A stretch of DNA of 64,000 nt. Source: Pseudomonas marginalis (GTDB taxonomy: Bacteria > Pseudomonadota > Gammaproteobacteria > Pseudomonadales > Pseudomonadaceae). The DNA is taken from assembly GCF_008692035.1 (NCBI RefSeq), contig NZ_VTFG01000001.1:2046001-2110000 (forward strand), read 5' to 3'. Below are positions 18,711 through 27,645 of the stretch, in pieces. The position numbers were made by a program, and so were the translations under genes. Each line of letters starts with the position of its first letter. The stretch's first letter is position 1. A model generated the notes under the pieces. That model saw only the letters and a program-made list of their open reading frames with translations. It did not search any database and was not told the origin of the DNA.

Positions 18711-19640
18711 ATGCCAGCCCGCAAAGCCAAAATCGATCTTGCGCACCGCCCACGACTCGCCGATCTGCGCCCTTTGATCGCGACCAATCCCACCCTGATG
18801 GAAGCCCGGGCGGCGACGCCCCGTGTCACCGCGGCCAAGGATCTACAGGACCGACAGGGCTACGCCGAGGACTTTCTCAGCAGCTTCGCAGTGCCCTGGC
18901 CCACCGCCGCTGAGGCATTGGCGGACGACGTCCAACCGCTGCGCCTGGACTACACGCATTTCTCGGTGACGATGTCCCGTTCCCGACGACTGGCGCTCTA
19001 CGTGGGCGTCAATATCGATGGCGGGCAGCATGTGGAGATAGTCCGCAGCAACGACACCTGGGCCTACGATGGGCGCCTGCCGATCAGCGCCCAGGTGGGC
19101 GAAGAGCTCTATGCCAGCAATGGCCTGGATCGCGGCCACCTGGTACGGCGCCAGGATCCCAACTGGGGCGACGCGGCAAACACCGCCAACCTCGACACCT
19201 TCCACTTCACCAACTGCTCGCCGCAGATGAGCGGGTTCAACCAGAAGACCTGGCTGGAACTGGAGGACTACATCCTCAATAACACGCAGCGTTGGAAAGC
19301 CCGGGCAACGGTGTTCAGCGGCCCGGTGTTCGCCGACGACGACCGCCTTTACCGTGGTATCAGAATCCCCAAGGCGTTCTGGAAAGTGGTGGCCTACCTC
19401 AGCGATGACGGCAAGCCCTCCGCCAGCGCCTACATGATCGACCAAAGCCGCGAGCTGGGTCAGCTCGACCTGATGTTCGGCCAGGTCAGGACCTACCAGC
19501 GCAGCGTGATCCAGATCGAACAATTGACCGGTATCCGCTTCGCCAACCTGGCGGACTACGACGGTTTCAGCAACGAAGAGCGCGCCACGGGCACGCGAAT
19601 TGAAGCGCTGATCCGCGGCCCCGAGGATATTCGTCTCTGA
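18711..19640 (+). CDS. DNA/RNA non-specific endonuclease (NUC family)
   Basis: 309 aa. The beta-beta-alpha metal nuclease motif is clear: NGLDRGHLVRR (His 143 general base), then FHFTNCSPQMSGFNQKTW with the metal-binding Asn. This is the family of Serratia nuclease and eukaryotic EndoG. The start is the ATG at 18711 behind a near-perfect AAGGAGG at 8 nt. The N-terminal 75 residues carry no signal peptide and no recognised toxin-delivery domain, so whether it is secreted or an intracellular enzyme is open. Divergent from the M4 protease. Confidence 0.9.
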   Translation: MPARKAKIDLAHRPRLADLRPLIATNPTLMEARAATPRVTAAKDLQDRQGYAEDFLSSFAVPWPTAAEALADDVQPLRLDYTHFSVTMSRSRRLALYVGVNIDGGQHVEIVRSNDTWAYDGRLPISAQVGEELYASNGLDRGHLVRRQDPNWGDAANTANLDTFHFTNCSPQMSGFNQKTWLELEDYILNNTQRWKARATVFSGPVFADDDRLYRGIRIPKAFWKVVAYLSDDGKPSASAYMIDQSRELGQLDLMFGQVRTYQRSVIQIEQLTGIRFANLADYDGFSNEERATGTRIEALIRGPEDIRL

Positions 19641-19689
19641 CCGGGCGCCCTTCGGGCTGTATCGCCTGGCCCTAATCAACTACCATACC

Positions 19690-19858
19690 GCGCCGGTTCC
19701 CGAACGGGACTAATAGGGAATCCGAAGCGCGGTACACCGCGTCAATCGGAACTGCCCCCGCAACTGTAGGTGCCGAGCCTGCTCCCCACTGCCACTGGAC
19801 CGCGTCCGGGAAGGCCGGAGCGTGGCGACGACGCATCAGTCAGGAGACCTGCCGGCCC
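19690..19858 (+). promoter_or_regulatory. Cobalamin riboswitch
   Basis: Conserved blocks in order: GGTTCCCGAACGGGACTAATAGGGAAT, GGAACTGCCCCCGCAACTGTA, GCCACTGG, GGGAAGGCCGG, then the B12 box CGCATCAGTCAGGAGACCTGCC. It begins about 50 bp after the nuclease stop and ends about 125 bp before the binding-protein gene. Adenosyl- or another cobalamin is expected to repress the downstream transporter. Confidence 0.95.
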
Positions 19859-19984
19859 AGTAATCACTAACCGGCGGGGTGTCCGGGAAGGACCTCCTTG
19901 CCTGCCCGTTCGGCAGCGTTCGAGGGCGTATTTCCGAACCGTACCTCCCCTGTTTCCACGTACGGTCCACACGGAGATCGCCTC

Positions 19985-20995
19985 ATGCTGCCACGCGTTA
20001 CCGCCCTGATCAGCGGCCTGGGTTTCTGCGCCCTGGCCCACGCCGCCCCCACGCATTACCCGCTGACCCTGGAAAACTGCGGCAGCACCCTTACTTTCCC
20101 GCAGGCGCCCGCGCGCAGCGTGACCATCGGCCAGGCCGCCACCGAAATGCTCTATGCCCTCGGCGTGGCTGACCGCGTGGTAGGCACCTCGCTGTGGTTC
20201 AACAGCGTGTTGCCGCAGTTCAAGGCGCAGAACGACCGCATCGAGCGCCTGGCCAACAACGAGCCCAGCTTCGAAGCGGTGATCGCCAAGCGCCCGCAAC
20301 TGGTGGCCGCCGAGCTGGAATGGGTGGTAGGCCCGCAAGGCGTGGTCGGCACTCGCGAGCAGTTTCACGACCTGAAGATCCCCACCTACCTGCTGCCCTC
20401 CGACTGCGAAGGCAAGGACAACCTGGTGGGCGCCGACGGCACGCGGCTGGAGCCGTTCCGTATCGAGACGATCTACAAGAGCATCCGCCAGCTGGCGCAG
20501 ATTTTCGATGTACAGGATCGCGGCCAACAGTTGAACGATGAGCTCCAGGCGCGCCTGGCCCAATCCGTGGCCACCGTGCAGAGCAAAGGCCTCAAGCAGG
20601 CCAGCGCGCTGGTGTGGTTCTCCAGCGCCGAACTGGCCAGCGACCCCTACGTGGCCGGCCACAAGGGCATTCCGGAGTTCATGCTCGAAACCCTCGGTTT
20701 GCACAACGTGGTGCAATCCGATGAAGAATGGCCCGCCGTCGGCTGGGAAACCCTCGCCAAGGCCAACCCGACCTTCCTGGTAATCGCCCGCATGGACCGC
20801 CGCCGCTACCCCGCCGACGACCATGAAAAGAAACTCGCCTTCCTGCGCAGCGACCCGGTCACGCGCAACATGGACGCGGTGAAAAACAACCGCATCATCA
20901 TCCTCGACGCTCTCGCGCTGCAGGCCAGCATCCGCATGTTCGACGGCCTTGAACACCTGGCCACGGCCATCGACGGCTACGACCTGCCGCAATGA
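19985..20995 (+). CDS. ABC transporter substrate-binding protein, BtuF-like
   Basis: 336 aa. The signal peptide (about residues 1-23, MLPRVTALISGLGFCALAHA) is followed by a class III periplasmic-binding fold: RSVTIGQAATEMLYALGVADRVVGTS is the first strand-helix, and VIARMDRR.YPADD the C-terminal lobe. The ATG at 19985 follows GGAG at 8 nt; a longer frame to 19898 lacks a signal peptide. First gene after the cobalamin riboswitch, so it probably binds cobalamin or a related cobamide in the periplasm. A metal-siderophore cannot be excluded from sequence. Confidence 0.85.
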   Translation: MLPRVTALISGLGFCALAHAAPTHYPLTLENCGSTLTFPQAPARSVTIGQAATEMLYALGVADRVVGTSLWFNSVLPQFKAQNDRIERLANNEPSFEAVIAKRPQLVAAELEWVVGPQGVVGTREQFHDLKIPTYLLPSDCEGKDNLVGADGTRLEPFRIETIYKSIRQLAQIFDVQDRGQQLNDELQARLAQSVATVQSKGLKQASALVWFSSAELASDPYVAGHKGIPEFMLETLGLHNVVQSDEEWPAVGWETLAKANPTFLVIARMDRRRYPADDHEKKLAFLRSDPVTRNMDAVKNNRIIILDALALQASIRMFDGLEHLATAIDGYDLPQ

Positions 20996-21996
20996 TCCGG
21001 ACCTTACTCGCCCTGGCGCTATTGCTGATCGCCGTGCTCGCCGGCGTGGCCATCGGCGAAACCGCCATCTCGCCCCAGGTGGTGCTGCAGGTGCTCGCCA
21101 ACAAACTGTGGGCGGCCGGTTACGTGCTGGACCCCATCGATGAAGGCGTGGTGTGGAACTACCGCCTCACCCGTGCCCTGGTGGCCGCCGCCTGCGGTGC
21201 GGGGCTGGCCACCTGCGGGGTGATTTTGCAGTCGTTGCTGCGCAACCCGTTGGCCGATCCGTACCTGCTGGGCATCAGCGCCGGGGCTTCGACCGGCGCG
21301 GTGCTGGTGGCGCTGATGGGCGTGGGCGGCGGGCTGATTTCACTGTCGGCCGGCGCCTTTGTCGGCGCGATGGCGGCGTTTGCCCTGGTGATCCTGCTGG
21401 CGCGGGCCAGCGGTTCGTCCAGCGGCACCGGGCAGATCATCCTCGCCGGCATCGCCGGCTCGCAGCTGTTCAATGCACTTACCGCGTTCCTGATCACCAA
21501 GTCCGCCAGCTCTGAACAGGCGCGCGGCATCATGTTCTGGCTGCTGGGCAACCTCAGCGGCGTGCGCTGGCCGTCGGTGTGGCTGGCGGTGCCGGTGGCG
21601 GTCACCGGCCTGGTGGTGTGCCTGTGGCATCGTCGCGCGTTGGATGCGTTCACCTTCGGCACGGATTCGGCCGCGTCCCTGGGCATCCCGGTACGCCGCG
21701 TGCAGGTGGTGCTGGTGGGGTGCGCGGCGCTGGTGACGGCGGTGATGGTGTCGATTGTCGGCTCCATCGGCTTTGTCGGCCTGGTGATCCCCCACGCGGT
21801 GCGCCTGCTGCTCGGCACCGGGCATTCGCGCCTGCTGCCCGCCAGTGCGCTGGGCGGCGCGTTATTTTTGATTGCGGCCGATGTGTTGTCGCGCACCTTG
21901 ATCAAAGGCCAGGTGATCCCGGTCGGCGTGGTGACGGCGCTGGTGGGCGCGCCGGTGTTTGCGCTGATCCTGATTGGCCGGAGGAATGCGCGATGA
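20992..21996 (+). CDS. FecCD/BtuC-type ABC permease
   Basis: 334 aa. About ten transmembrane helices. Family motifs: YRLTRALVAAACGAGLATCGVILQ, RNPLADPYLLGISAGAS, GSSSGTGQIILAGIA and SIGFVGLVIPHAVRLLLG, as in BtuC/FhuB/FecCD. It overlaps the binding-protein gene by 4 bp (ATGA) and the ATPase gene by 4 bp, giving a tightly coupled operon under the riboswitch. Confidence 0.93.
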   Translation: MIRTLLALALLLIAVLAGVAIGETAISPQVVLQVLANKLWAAGYVLDPIDEGVVWNYRLTRALVAAACGAGLATCGVILQSLLRNPLADPYLLGISAGASTGAVLVALMGVGGGLISLSAGAFVGAMAAFALVILLARASGSSSGTGQIILAGIAGSQLFNALTAFLITKSASSEQARGIMFWLLGNLSGVRWPSVWLAVPVAVTGLVVCLWHRRALDAFTFGTDSAASLGIPVRRVQVVLVGCAALVTAVMVSIVGSIGFVGLVIPHAVRLLLGTGHSRLLPASALGGALFLIAADVLSRTLIKGQVIPVGVVTALVGAPVFALILIGRRNAR

Positions 21997-22757
21997 GCGT
22001 ACTGAGTTGCACCGGCCTGGGCTTCAAGGTGCGTGAGGCGGAATTGCTGCGCGATATCCACCTGGAGGTGCAACTGGGGGAAACCCTGGGGATTGTCGGG
22101 CCCAACGGCTCCGGCAAATCCACCCTGCTCAAACTGCTTGCCGGCCTGCGCACACCGGCCAGCGGCGACGTGCGCCTGGGCGGCCAGCGCCTGGGCGACC
22201 TGTCCCGCCGCGCCATCGCCCAACAGCTGGCGGTGGTAGAGCAACAGGCCGACACCGACGACGCCATCCGCGTGTTCGACGCCGTGGCGCTGGGCCGTAC
22301 ACCGTGGCTGTCGGCGCTGAGCCCGTGGTCCGGCGACGACGACGCCATCGTGCGCCAGGCCCTGCATGATGTGGACGCCACCCACCTGAGCCACCGCGCC
22401 TGGCGCAGCCTCTCCGGCGGCGAGCGCCAACGCGTGCACATCGCCCGCGCCCTGGCGCAACGGCCGCAGATCCTGTTGCTGGACGAGCCGACCAACCACC
22501 TGGATATCCAGCATCAACTGGCGATTTTGAAAGGCGTGCAAGGGTTGCCGGTGACCACGCTGATCGCCCTGCATGACCTGAACCAGGCGCTGACCTGCGA
22601 TCGCCTGGCCGTGCTGGATCGTGGGCGCCTGGTCGCGCTGGGCAAGCCGCTGGAGGTGCTGACGCCACAGCGGCTACAGGAGACCTTCGGAGTGCAGGCG
22701 CATTACCTGACGGACCCGTTCGATGGGGCGCAAATACTGCGGTTGCGGTCTAACTGA
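21993..22757 (+). CDS. ABC transporter ATP-binding protein, BtuD-like
   Basis: 254 aa. Walker A GPNGSGKS, signature LSGGERQRV, Walker B ILLLDEPTNHLD and H-loop LIALHDLNQA are all intact. The domain set matches FepC/BtuD/HmuV ATPases. Third gene of the riboswitch-controlled importer operon, translationally coupled to the permease. REP sequences follow 35 bp downstream. Confidence 0.93.
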   Translation: MSVLSCTGLGFKVREAELLRDIHLEVQLGETLGIVGPNGSGKSTLLKLLAGLRTPASGDVRLGGQRLGDLSRRAIAQQLAVVEQQADTDDAIRVFDAVALGRTPWLSALSPWSGDDDAIVRQALHDVDATHLSHRAWRSLSGGERQRVHIARALAQRPQILLLDEPTNHLDIQHQLAILKGVQGLPVTTLIALHDLNQALTCDRLAVLDRGRLVALGKPLEVLTPQRLQETFGVQAHYLTDPFDGAQILRLRSN

Positions 22758-22818
22758 ACAGGACATGTCCACTACACCCGAGACTCTACTGTGGGAGGGG
22801 CGGTGGCAGATAGGCTGT

Positions 22819-22954
22819 TGTGGCGAGCGGGCTTGTCCCGCGTTGGGCTGCGTAGCAGCCCCAGTCAAGAGGAATGCGCTGTATCAGACACTCTGTAGAG
22901 ACTGGTTTCGGGGCTGCTTCGCAGCCCAACGCGGGACAAGCCCGCTCACCACAG
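22819..22954. repeat. Inverted REP pair (BIME)
   Basis: TGTGGCGAGCGGGCTTGTCC..GGGCTGCGTAGCAGCCCC on the left and its complement GGGGCTGCTTCGCAGCCC..GGACAAGCCCGCTCACCACA on the right, with about 50 bp between. A half REP (GTGGGAGGGG) precedes it at 22791. Confidence 0.9.
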
Positions 22955-23001
22955 GGAGAACGGCAGATCAGTCACCGTCGCCGGCCTCAACGTCAGCGCG
23001 T

Positions 23002-23541
23002 TCACTCACGCAACTCACACACAGCGCTGCCCTTCATACCGGAGGCATGTACGCTCACGTGGCGCACGGAAAAACCGGGCTTGTCCACGAGCTTCCTCTC
23101 TTCCCAGGCCCCACCGCTGGCGACCTGATAACCAATGGCGCCGTCCGCCTGCCAGGTCAGGCGCAACGTATACACACCGCGTTGGTCGGGGGCCCGATGG
23201 AAGAAGGTGTCGATGACCGGCTTGGCTTTGTTGAAGGTGCGCAGTTGGAACAAGCGCTGGTCGCTGTCGGTGGGCGTGTAGCTGGAAAGAAACAGGGTGT
23301 CGTCCTCGGCAGCGTCCTCGGCCGCCGCAAGAATCACCGACGGCACCCACTTTTCGCCGCGGTCCTGGTTGTCGGTAGTGACCTTGCAGGTCAACTGGCC
23401 TGTTCCGGTGACGTTCTGGCGCAGAACGGTTTCATACATCCCATAGGGCACATCGAACGTCAGTGTTTTTTCGGTGACCTGGCCACAGCCTGCCAGCAGA
23501 TACAGCGCCGATAGACCGATGGCTCCTTGGAGAATCTTCAC
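23002..23541 (-). CDS. Putative lipoprotein, conserved hypothetical
   Basis: 179 aa using the GTG at 23541 (AAGGAA 5 nt upstream); ATG alternatives upstream give a non-secreted N-terminus. The signal peptide ends in the lipobox LLAGC, so it is probably a membrane-anchored lipoprotein. The mature part has two paired-Cys segments and alternating beta-like sequence (QLTCKVTTDNQDRGEKW, GVYTLRLTWQADGAIGY). No family recognised. It is flanked on both sides by REP sequences. Confidence 0.75.
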   Translation of the reverse strand: MKILQGAIGLSALYLLAGCGQVTEKTLTFDVPYGMYETVLRQNVTGTGQLTCKVTTDNQDRGEKWVPSVILAAAEDAAEDDTLFLSSYTPTDSDQRLFQLRTFNKAKPVIDTFFHRAPDQRGVYTLRLTWQADGAIGYQVASGGAWEERKLVDKPGFSVRHVSVHASGMKGSAVCELRE

Positions 23542-23633
23542 GTGCTTTCCTTGGCTTGGGGGGAATGTGTGGAGAAAAGAGGGTACCCGGCCTGCTGATA
23601 AAAGATAAGGCGGTTGTGGTGAATCGGTCCTTT

Positions 23634-23714
23634 CTGTGGGAAGCGGGCTTACTCTGCACTGGCTGGTTTTGGGGCTGCTTCGCAGCCCAACGCGAGCAAG
23701 CTCGCTCACCACAG
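23634..23714. repeat. REP pair, degenerate
   Basis: CTGTGGGAAGCGGGCTT on the left and GGGGCTGCTTCGCAGCCCAACGCGAGC..GCTCACCACAG on the right. The left arm is shortened, so the pair is asymmetric. Confidence 0.75.
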
Positions 23715-23749
23715 AGGAATGGGTGATCCTTAAAGAGGCGCCTATACAG

Positions 23750-24676
23750 TTATGCCTGTTCGCCATCAATGCACTGAGTGATCCACTGCCGGCTATAGGC
23801 CAACACCCCATCCGCCATCGCCACCGGAAAATGAATAAACCCATGGGCCGACTCCGGCAGCAGGTGTGCTTCAGCACTGGGCCACCGCTCGGCAATCAGC
23901 AGCGTGTCATCCTTAAGCGGGTCCAATTCCCCGACAAACATCAACGCCGGGGGCAGCCCTTCAAAATCGCCATACAACGGCGACAACGGCGGCTGTCGGC
24001 GCTCATCATCACTCAGCCCCGGCGTGAGCATGCGCAACGCTTCCACCATCCCCGGCCCGTCCAGCAGCAACGTTTCAGGCCCGGCCGCGCGTACGCTCGG
24101 TGTACCGGCCAGGTCATAAACGCCGTAGTACAGCACCGCGCCGCTTATGCGCTTGAGCAGTTCCGGCCATTGCTTGAGCGCCAGCAATGTCGCCGCCGCC
24201 AGATGCCCACCGGCCGATTCACCGACGACGATCACCGGCAGCCCGGCAAATTCATCATCCGTGAGCAGCCAACGTGCGGCGTTCAGGCAGTCTTCCATCA
24301 AGCCTTCGACCGGCGTATCCACCGCCAAGCGATAATCCACCGACACCACCGCCACGTCGCACGCCTGCAGCATGCCCAGGTTGAGGTCGTCATCCATCTG
24401 CGCATTGCCGATCACCCAGCCGCCGCCGTGGATATCCAGCACCACGCCCTTGGGCTTGCCGTTTGGCCGCAGGATGCGCACCGGGACGTCGTCGACAATC
24501 CGGCTTTCAGCCGGTATGGCACGCTTGAGCGTTTGACTGACGCGCAACAGCGCCTGGATCAAACGCGGCGTAACGCGATTGCGGATCTTGAAGCGCGGCA
24601 GCCAGGCGAGCTTCTGATTGAAGCGGCGCATCTGGGCCAGTTCCGCCTCGCTGACGGGCCACGGTTGGCGAGCCAT
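23750..24676 (-). CDS. HSL-family alpha/beta hydrolase (esterase)
   Basis: 308 aa. The hormone-sensitive-lipase motif HGGGWVIG (oxyanion hole), nucleophile GESAGG, acid in GELDPLKDD and catalytic His in ESAHGFIHFP mark a short-chain carboxylesterase/acetyl hydrolase. Cytoplasmic. Its ATG overlaps the tspO stop by 1 bp (TGATG), so it is co-translated with TspO. Substrate unknown. Confidence 0.9.
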   Translation of the reverse strand: MARQPWPVSEAELAQMRRFNQKLAWLPRFKIRNRVTPRLIQALLRVSQTLKRAIPAESRIVDDVPVRILRPNGKPKGVVLDIHGGGWVIGNAQMDDDLNLGMLQACDVAVVSVDYRLAVDTPVEGLMEDCLNAARWLLTDDEFAGLPVIVVGESAGGHLAAATLLALKQWPELLKRISGAVLYYGVYDLAGTPSVRAAGPETLLLDGPGMVEALRMLTPGLSDDERRQPPLSPLYGDFEGLPPALMFVGELDPLKDDTLLIAERWPSAEAHLLPESAHGFIHFPVAMADGVLAYSRQWITQCIDGEQA

Positions 24677-25116
24677 CAGCGGTTATTACGCAGGATCGAG
24701 AAATTCAGCGCCGCCGCCACGCACAGCCACGCCAGGTACGGGAACAGGATCAACCCGGTGATCAGGTCCAGGCGCACGGCCAGTACCACCATCGCCGCCA
24801 CGGTGATCCACAGCAACACGATGATCACCATCCCGGCCAGCAGGCGATGCGCGCCGAAAAATACCGGTGTCCACAGGGTATTCAGGGCAATTTGCGCAGC
24901 CCACAGCGCCAGCACCATTTGACTGCCGGGGATCAGGCTCAAGCGATAGCCGGCCCAGGCCAGCAGCAGGTAGATGATCGTCCAGGCCACCGGGAACAGC
25001 CAATTGGGTGGGGTGAAGCTGGGTTTGACGAGGGATTCATACCAGGCGCCGGGTTTGAAAATGACGCCGGTACTGGCGGCGGCGGCGCAGGCAAGCAGGA
25101 AGATAAAGAAGGTCAT
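24676..25116 (-). CDS. TspO/MBR family membrane protein
   Basis: 146 aa, five transmembrane helices. Family hallmarks: KPGAWYESLVKPSFTPPNWLFPVAWTIIYLLLA, WAAQIALNTLWTPVFFGAHR and PYLAWLCVAAALNFSI. Members bind tetrapyrroles and sterol-like ligands and modulate stress responses. The ATG at 25116 (AAGGACAG upstream) begins directly in helix 1. Operon with the downstream esterase. Confidence 0.94.
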   Translation of the reverse strand: MTFFIFLLACAAAASTGVIFKPGAWYESLVKPSFTPPNWLFPVAWTIIYLLLAWAGYRLSLIPGSQMVLALWAAQIALNTLWTPVFFGAHRLLAGMVIIVLLWITVAAMVVLAVRLDLITGLILFPYLAWLCVAAALNFSILRNNR

Positions 25117-25184
25117 CGTCTGTCCTTGGCGGGAGTGATTTGAAGCTTGGACGTGCGACACCTACCTAAAAGTTCAGCGCCAAT

Positions 25185-25756
25185 TCATTCCGGTATCTCC
25201 AACCCGACAATCCTCAGCCAGGGCCACCGCGCCTGATAACTGCGCGCCTTCTGCTCAAACAACGCCTGCTCCGGATGCAGTGGATTAATCCGCAAAATCC
25301 CCAGTTCCACATCCTCCAACCCATACGGCGCATACACCTGGCCCGTGGCAATCTCCAAGCCGATGCACGTACCGGCCACCAGATAACGGTCGACCCCGTC
25401 GCGCGCCGACTGCAACTGCGGGTAAGGCCGACCAAAGCGCTGAGCGTACCAAAGGTGCACCCGCGCCTGGTTCTTGACCTCGACATTCACGCCAAGGTCT
25501 TTGAACAGCTCATCCGCCGCACGAATTACCGCATCCTCCGCCTCGTAGGACAGGTCGGTGTCGAAGTAAAAAACGTCGTAATCCTTCACGCCCTGATCAG
25601 CCGGCAGATTCGCCTGATGATCCACACCGCCTGGAACAGACAGCCCGCCGTGAGCATGCACTGGTCCACACCAAGGTCAGGCAGGCGCGCAGTGATTTCG
25701 GCGTTGATGGGGTTGGCCATGGCCAGTTCGAGCAGGGTGTCGACGGTCAATGTCAT
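25185..25756 (-). pseudogene. DUF925 nucleotidyltransferase-like gene, frameshifted
   Basis: A good start exists at 25756 (AAGGAG at 6 nt) reading MTLTVDTLLELAMANPINAE...GCLFQAVW, but the frame then shifts: the expected continuation HQANLPADQGVKDYDVFYFD is in another frame. The break is at about 25620, where the run reads TGGATCATCAG; one extra base after TGG would restore a Trp-Asn-His-Gln reading. The rest (YDVFYFDTDLSYEAEDAVI to the stop at 25185) is intact and matches the family's nucleotidyltransferase-like core. Either a recent single-base deletion or a sequencing error. Confidence 0.8.
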
Positions 25757-25804
25757 GGAGGCTCCTTCATCATCGGTACGGTCCTGGGAAGCAACGGTAC
25801 AACA

Positions 25805-27094
25805 TTGAGCGCTGGCGCCGCTTCTTCACGTCATCAAAATTCGCTAAGGTGCCGCGATGCCCTGCCCTCACCGAGACCGCCCGCCTTGGCTGACTCCCCT
25901 GCAGATCGACGCGAAAGCCCCTGGTCAGTGTTCCTGATTTTCCTGCGCCTGGGCCTTACCTCCTTTGGCGGCCCGATTGCGCACCTGGGTTATTTCCGGG
26001 ACGCGTTCGTGACCCGGCGACGCTGGCTGAGCGAGCGCAGTTACGCGGATTTGGTCGCGCTGTGCCAATTCCTGCCCGGCCCCGCCAGCAGCCAGGTCGG
26101 CATCGCCCTCGGCCTGTCGCGCGCGGGGTACGGCGGCGCATTGGCGGCGTGGCTCGGGTTTACCTTGCCGTCCGCCGTGGTGCTGATCCTGTTGGCCTTG
26201 GGCATCACCCGGCACAGCACCGCCATCCCTCCCGGCGCGTTGCATGGCCTTAAAGTGGTGGCCGTCGCCGTGGTCGCCCAGGCCGTGTGGGGCATGGCGC
26301 GCAACCTGTGCACCAACGCCCCGCGCGTGGCCGTGATGCTGCTCGCCGCTTGCGTGGCCCTGCTGCAAACATCGGCGTGGGGCCAGGTCGGCGTGATCCT
26401 CATCGCGGGCATGGCCGGCCTGCTGCTGTTCAAGCCCGCACCGCCCACCGCACACGACGCCCTGCCCGTGACCATCAGCCGTCGCGCCGGGGCGCTATGG
26501 CTGTCGCTGTTTGGGCTGTTGCTGGCCAGTCTGCCGATTCTCGCCCAGTGGCTGCCCACCCCAACCCTGGCCGTGACCGACGCCTTCTACCGCACAGGCG
26601 CGCTGGTATTCGGCGGCGGCCACGTGGTGCTGCCCTTGCTGCAAGCCGAAGTCGTGCCCCGCCACTGGGTGAGCAACGATGTGTTCCTCGCCGGCTACGG
26701 CGCCGTCCAAGCCATGCCCGGCCCGTTGTTCACCTTCGCCGCCTTCCTCGGCGCCTCGATGACCCAAGCGCCGAACGGCTGGCTCGGTGGCCTGCTCTGC
26801 CTGCTGGCGATCTTCACACCGTCGTTTTTACTGGTGCTGGGCGCGCTGCCCTTCTGGGAAAGCCTGCGCCGCAGCCCGCGCACCCAAGCCGCGCTGGCGG
26901 GCGTGAACGCGGCGGTGGTCGGCCTGTTGCTGGCGGCGCTGTACCAGCCGGTGTGGACCAGCGCCATCTTCACCGCCCAGGACGTCGCCCTGGCGCTGAT
27001 TGGCCTGGTGTCGCTGATGGTGTGGAAACTGCCACCGTGGCTGGTGGTTGTAGGAAGCGGCGCGGCGGGATGGTTATTAAGTCTTACGGTGTGA
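25805..27094 (+). CDS. chrA: Chromate efflux transporter ChrA (two-domain type)
   Basis: 429 aa as drawn from a TTG at 25805; the true start is uncertain because the family homology begins only at about residue 38 (WSVFLIFLRLGLTSFGGPIAHLGYF). Two CHR domains are present: FGGPIAHLGYF...QFLPGPASSQVGIALG and, inverted-topology, FGGGHVVLPLLQAEVV...QAMPGPLFTFAAFLG. About ten transmembrane helices. CHR proteins export chromate in a proton-coupled manner; physiological substrate here is inferred. It is divergent from the broken DUF925 gene. Confidence 0.9.
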   Translation: MSAGAASSRHQNSLRCRDALPSPRPPALADSPADRRESPWSVFLIFLRLGLTSFGGPIAHLGYFRDAFVTRRRWLSERSYADLVALCQFLPGPASSQVGIALGLSRAGYGGALAAWLGFTLPSAVVLILLALGITRHSTAIPPGALHGLKVVAVAVVAQAVWGMARNLCTNAPRVAVMLLAACVALLQTSAWGQVGVILIAGMAGLLLFKPAPPTAHDALPVTISRRAGALWLSLFGLLLASLPILAQWLPTPTLAVTDAFYRTGALVFGGGHVVLPLLQAEVVPRHWVSNDVFLAGYGAVQAMPGPLFTFAAFLGASMTQAPNGWLGGLLCLLAIFTPSFLLVLGALPFWESLRRSPRTQAALAGVNAAVVGLLLAALYQPVWTSAIFTAQDVALALIGLVSLMVWKLPPWLVVVGSGAAGWLLSLTV

Positions 27095-27204
27095 GCCGCC
27101 CAGCCACCGCGCCTTGCTCCCTTGCCTACGCTTGCGTCAGAATCCGCCGGCTTGTGCGCTGAGGTGGCCGTCTCTAAGGTGGCTCGGTCGCTGAATCTCT
27201 CGGT

Positions 27205-27411
27205 GATCGGGTTTAGTAGCCCACGGTTTAACCTAACAAGTGCACAAGCTTCATCTGTCAGACGTGCCTGTCTGTGCTCGATGGTGGCTGTGCGTAGGGC
27301 GCCCTCGGGCGCGCCGGTTTTGTTAGGTTCCACCGGTCTACTAACCTGCGTACAGCTACCGCCTTATCGTTTAGTAGCGATCAGGTAGTGGCCCAAGCAA
27401 GGAACTTAACA
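27205..27411 (+). promoter_or_regulatory. Structured RNA leader with possible pseudoknot
   Basis: Upstream of the small gene at 27412. AACCTAACAA (27230-27239) pairs with TTGTTAGGTT (27320-27329), enclosing a GGCGCCC/GGGCGCG hairpin. CTACC (27356-27360) pairs with GGTAG (27384-27388) and ATCG with CGAT (27366-27369/27378-27381), leaving loop TTTAGTAG. That loop complements CTACTAA (27338-27344), which would make a pseudoknot. A second TTAGTAG at 27213-27219 could compete. The structure ends about 10 nt before the Shine-Dalgarno sequence. From memory, similar leaders precede small genes elsewhere in Pseudomonas. Confidence 0.55.
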
Positions 27412-27642
27412 ATGGCTACAGATTCAAGCGCTCTCTTCAGCGTCGCTCCCGACGCCAGCAACGAAACCCTCATCACCAACAGCTACGAAACCTTCGCCTC
27501 AGTCAGCACGCTGCTGCTCGACTTGTCCGAAGACCTATGCGGCAAACACCGCGACATCGCCCTCGCTATCCACCAACTGAGCGAGCTGGGCGTACTCCTC
27601 ACGGCCAAATTGCTCGACCGCGAAGCGCCCTGCTCCGGTTAA
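27412..27642 (+). CDS. Small DUF3077/DUF6124-like protein
   Basis: 76 aa. ATG at 27412 after AAGGA at 8 nt. FSVAPDASNETLITNSYETFASVSTLLLDLSEDL and CGKHRDIALAIHQLSELGVLLTAKLLD resemble the helical small proteins of the DUF3077/DUF6124 groups found in many copies in Pseudomonas; the exact family is uncertain. No membrane segment. Function unknown. The structured leader and 3-bp distance to the next convergent gene are notable. Confidence 0.75.
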   Translation: MATDSSALFSVAPDASNETLITNSYETFASVSTLLLDLSEDLCGKHRDIALAIHQLSELGVLLTAKLLDREAPCSG

Positions 27643-27645
27643 TGC

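Noticed and set aside
27122..27388. 88-codon frame inside the structured leader
   Set aside because: It coincides with base-paired RNA segments and ends at the closing helix; no ribosome site is clear. A conserved leader peptide cannot be excluded, but RNA structure explains it better.
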